64,000 nt of DNA from Faecalicatena faecalis. Its GTDB lineage: Bacteria; Bacillota; Clostridia; Lachnospirales; Lachnospiraceae. The stretch spans positions 62,001 through 126,000 of the forward strand of contig NZ_JABACJ020000011.1 of assembly GCF_012524165.2 (NCBI RefSeq), given 5' to 3'. Position numbers and translations under genes: made by a program. The notes under the pieces were generated by a model that ran no database searches, was not told where the DNA came from, and worked only from the letters and a program-made list of their open reading frames with translations. Below are positions 62,442 to 64,000 of this stretch, piece after piece. Within the stretch, counting starts at the first letter, position 1; the number at the start of each line of letters is the position of its first letter.

Positions 62442-63387
62442 AATTGTGACTTTTTGAAAAGCCTTCTTCTCTTTTTACAATGTAAAGCGGCCGCCTCTTC
62501 GTCTCCATATAGTCTTTCGACACATACTGTCCCAATACAGAGAGAAACAAAAGCTGTATTCCATTCAGCACCAATATCAGCAGAACAATCATCATAATTC
62601 CACTGATAGGGGCTCCAAAGAGAAGGGCACGTACTGCGGCCCCAATTCCCAGAAGTACGGCAATCCCAAGCAGGATGCTCCCCGTTGTTCCAGCCAATGT
62701 AACAGGTGCGGTGGAGAAGGAAAAGATTCCATCTAATGCATAGCGAAACAGGCTTTTAAAATTCCATTTGCTGTCTCCGGCAGCTCTCTCTACATTATGA
62801 AAAGGAATCCATTTGGTATCGAATCCGATAAAGGAGAAAATCCCTTTCATATACCGGTTATATTCTTTAAATTCAAGGATGGAGTCTGCCATCGCCCGGT
62901 TCATCATTCTAAAATCCCCGGCCCCGTCGCTCATATTGAGATCACATAATTTATTGATGACCTTATAAAAGCTTCTGGAAAGGAAGTTACGGACCTTCCC
63001 TTCTCCTTCCCGATCCTCGCGGAATCCCGCGCAGCAGTCATAGCCTTCATTTTTCAGGACACGGTACATCTCTTTTAACAATGCTGGTGGATGCTGAAGG
63101 TCAGCGTCCATAAAGACACAATAATCTCCGTCTGCGTGCTGCAGCCCAGCATACATAGCTGCTTCCTTTCCGAAGTTCCTGGAAAATGATAAGTACTTAC
63201 AGCGCTTGTCCTTATAAGCCAGACTTTCCAGGATATCCGGTGTATGGTCCCGGCTTCCGTCATCGATAAAAATAAATTCACATTCTGCGTTCTCGATATC
63301 CCGGACCGCCTTTTCGGTTTCGTTGTAAAACAAAAGAAGTACTTGTTCTTCGTTATAACAGGGTACAATAATACTGATTTTATCCAT
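62440..63387 (-). CDS. Glycosyltransferase family 2, GtrB/DPM-like with two C-terminal membrane helices
   Basis: 315 residues. GT-A fold with VPCYNEEQ at the start, DDGSRD (about 38-43), DADLQHP (93-99) and a RNFGKEA-type motif; then two membrane helices (about 233-255 and 268-292). GtrB-type enzymes transfer a sugar from a nucleotide donor to undecaprenyl phosphate on the cytoplasmic face. ATG at 63387 follows GAGGAA and overlaps the end of the gtrA-like gene by 8 nt. Works with the GtrA flippase and YfhO-type transferase encoded upstream on the same strand. Confidence 0.9.
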   Translation of the reverse strand: MDKISIIVPCYNEEQVLLLFYNETEKAVRDIENAECEFIFIDDGSRDHTPDILESLAYKDKRCKYLSFSRNFGKEAAMYAGLQHADGDYCVFMDADLQHPPALLKEMYRVLKNEGYDCCAGFREDREGEGKVRNFLSRSFYKVINKLCDLNMSDGAGDFRMMNRAMADSILEFKEYNRYMKGIFSFIGFDTKWIPFHNVERAAGDSKWNFKSLFRYALDGIFSFSTAPVTLAGTTGSILLGIAVLLGIGAAVRALLFGAPISGIMMIVLLILVLNGIQLLFLSVLGQYVSKDYMETKRRPLYIVKREEGFSKSHN

Positions 63388-63772
63388 GATTCGGTTCCTC
63401 CTTTTGAAAGATTTTATACTTGCATAGCACATAGTTAGACAATACGGTAATGATGCTGACCACCACCTTTGATGGCAGAGGATGGAGGCCCAGGCAGCTT
63501 ACGGTCAGCCAGAGCAGTATATTTTCTGCCATGAGAGTCAGGAAACGCAGGAAAACAAAGGAGCTGAATTCCTGTAAAATATGTCCTTTGGAATGGAATA
63601 CCCATCTGCGGTTCATGACATAGGCCGTCAGGACCGCGCCGATCCATGCAACTGTATTTGCAGCAAGATATTCCACCTTCGCCTGAATGAGGATAAAGTA
63701 AATAATATAGTTGACCAAAGTCGTGGCCCCGCCGCTGACACAGTAGCAGAGCAGTTCTTTTTTCGATTTCAT
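63380..63772 (-). CDS. GtrA-family small membrane protein (probable lipid-linked sugar flippase)
   Basis: 130 residues with four membrane helices, GtrA fold (LLCYCVSGGATTLVNYIIYF at the start, later VVSIITVLSNYVLCKYKIF). GtrA proteins are thought to flip undecaprenyl-phosphate-linked sugars outward. Its start overlaps the stop of the YfhO-like gene by 4 nt (ATGA) and its end overlaps the GT2 gene. Confidence 0.9.
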   Translation of the reverse strand: MKSKKELLCYCVSGGATTLVNYIIYFILIQAKVEYLAANTVAWIGAVLTAYVMNRRWVFHSKGHILQEFSSFVFLRFLTLMAENILLWLTVSCLGLHPLPSKVVVSIITVLSNYVLCKYKIFQKEEPNHG

Positions 63773-64000
63773 CTTAAGACCTCTTTTCTTTTAAAGAACA
63801 GCCATGCGAGTAAACTCAATAAGCTGATCCAATATCCAGCCCTTTGTCCTGGAGCATGAAAAATGATTCGAATGTCATGTTTTCCTTTCTCGAGCCGGGC
63901 TCCTGCAAATGCTTGATTTACCTTCAATATAGGAACATTTTTCCCATCAACGATGATTTCCATTCCTTTTTGCAGTGGAATGGAGGTGATAAAATAACCA
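63769..64000 (-). CDS. YfhO-family membrane glycosyltransferase, C-terminal fragment (cut by window edge)
   Basis: The open frame continues past an internal ATG at 63963 to the right edge, so this is the 3' end of a longer gene. The visible 77 residues include ITSIPLQKGMEIIVDGKNV and AFAGARLEKGKHDIR, typical of the extracytoplasmic C-terminus of YfhO proteins, followed by a final membrane helix and a basic tail. YfhO proteins are GT-C transferases that use the lipid-linked sugar outside the membrane to decorate wall or lipoteichoic acid polymers. The gene order YfhO-GtrA-GT2 is a three-component glycosylation system. Confidence 0.75.
   Translation of the reverse strand, partial: GYFITSIPLQKGMEIIVDGKNVPILKVNQAFAGARLEKGKHDIRIIFHAPGQRAGYWISLLSLLAWLFFKRKEVLR

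Overview
The window looks like chromosomal DNA of a gut Firmicute of the Lachnospiraceae type (Clostridium cluster XIVa: Blautia, Dorea and relatives). This is inferred from moderate G+C, AGGAGG ribosome sites before nearly every gene, lipoprotein sugar-binding proteins with LacI regulators, a T-box before metG, NiaR-type control of nadABC, and close resemblance of several proteins to Lachnospiraceae families. No rRNA, tRNA, CRISPR array, phage or insertion sequence was recognised.

Layout. (1) 1-4845: a WXG100-like small protein, a long HTH regulator, and, divergent from it, a 31-codon ORF and an FtsX-type membrane protein without an ATPase. (2) 4855-7731: a P2-type cation ATPase behind a long structured leader that hides its ribosome site. 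(3) 7759-12695, minus strand: a seven-gene type IV pilus-like operon (transglutaminase lipoprotein, PilC/GspF, four small membrane pseudopilin-like proteins, PilT) with no PilB or prepilin peptidase. (4) 12948-18282: JetA-JetB-JetC, a Wadjet/MukBEF-like SMC complex without the JetD nuclease. (5) 18323-21626: a FadR-type regulator, a divergent ketol-acid-reductoisomerase-like protein and a GntP permease. (6) 22001-28861: arabinan/arabino-oligosaccharide locus I. (7) 29010-31209: AIM24-like, YfcE phosphodiesterase and a NYN nuclease with two OST-HTH domains. (8) 31448-42821: LacI plus a nine-gene operon (ribose-type ABC importer, M81 MlrC-like hydrolase, unusual TIM-barrel glycosidase-like protein, RhaM mutarotase, metal-ligand-poor M24/creatinase-fold enzyme, ASRT-family protein, MFS transporter); this is the least explained system here. 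(9) 43068-46637: nadA-nadB-nadC-niaR. (10) 46841-59821: two-component system, secreted GH93 arabinanase, arabinan locus II, a membrane alpha/beta hydrolase and LacI. (11) 59912-62360: T-box and metG. (12) 62440-64000, minus strand: GT2, GtrA and the C-terminal end of a YfhO-family protein, cut by the window edge.

How it fits together. The two arabinan loci are paralogous: each has a binding lipoprotein, two permeases, GH51 and GH43. Locus II adds a secreted GH93 enzyme expected to release arabinobiose outside the cell for import and intracellular cleavage to L-arabinose. Neither encodes the ABC ATPase, so a shared MsmK-type ATPase elsewhere is expected. The strongest leads for new biology are the 31448-42821 operon, the leader RNA at 4886-4982, the JetD-less Jet operon, the KARI-like/GntP cassette and the PilT-only pilus operon.
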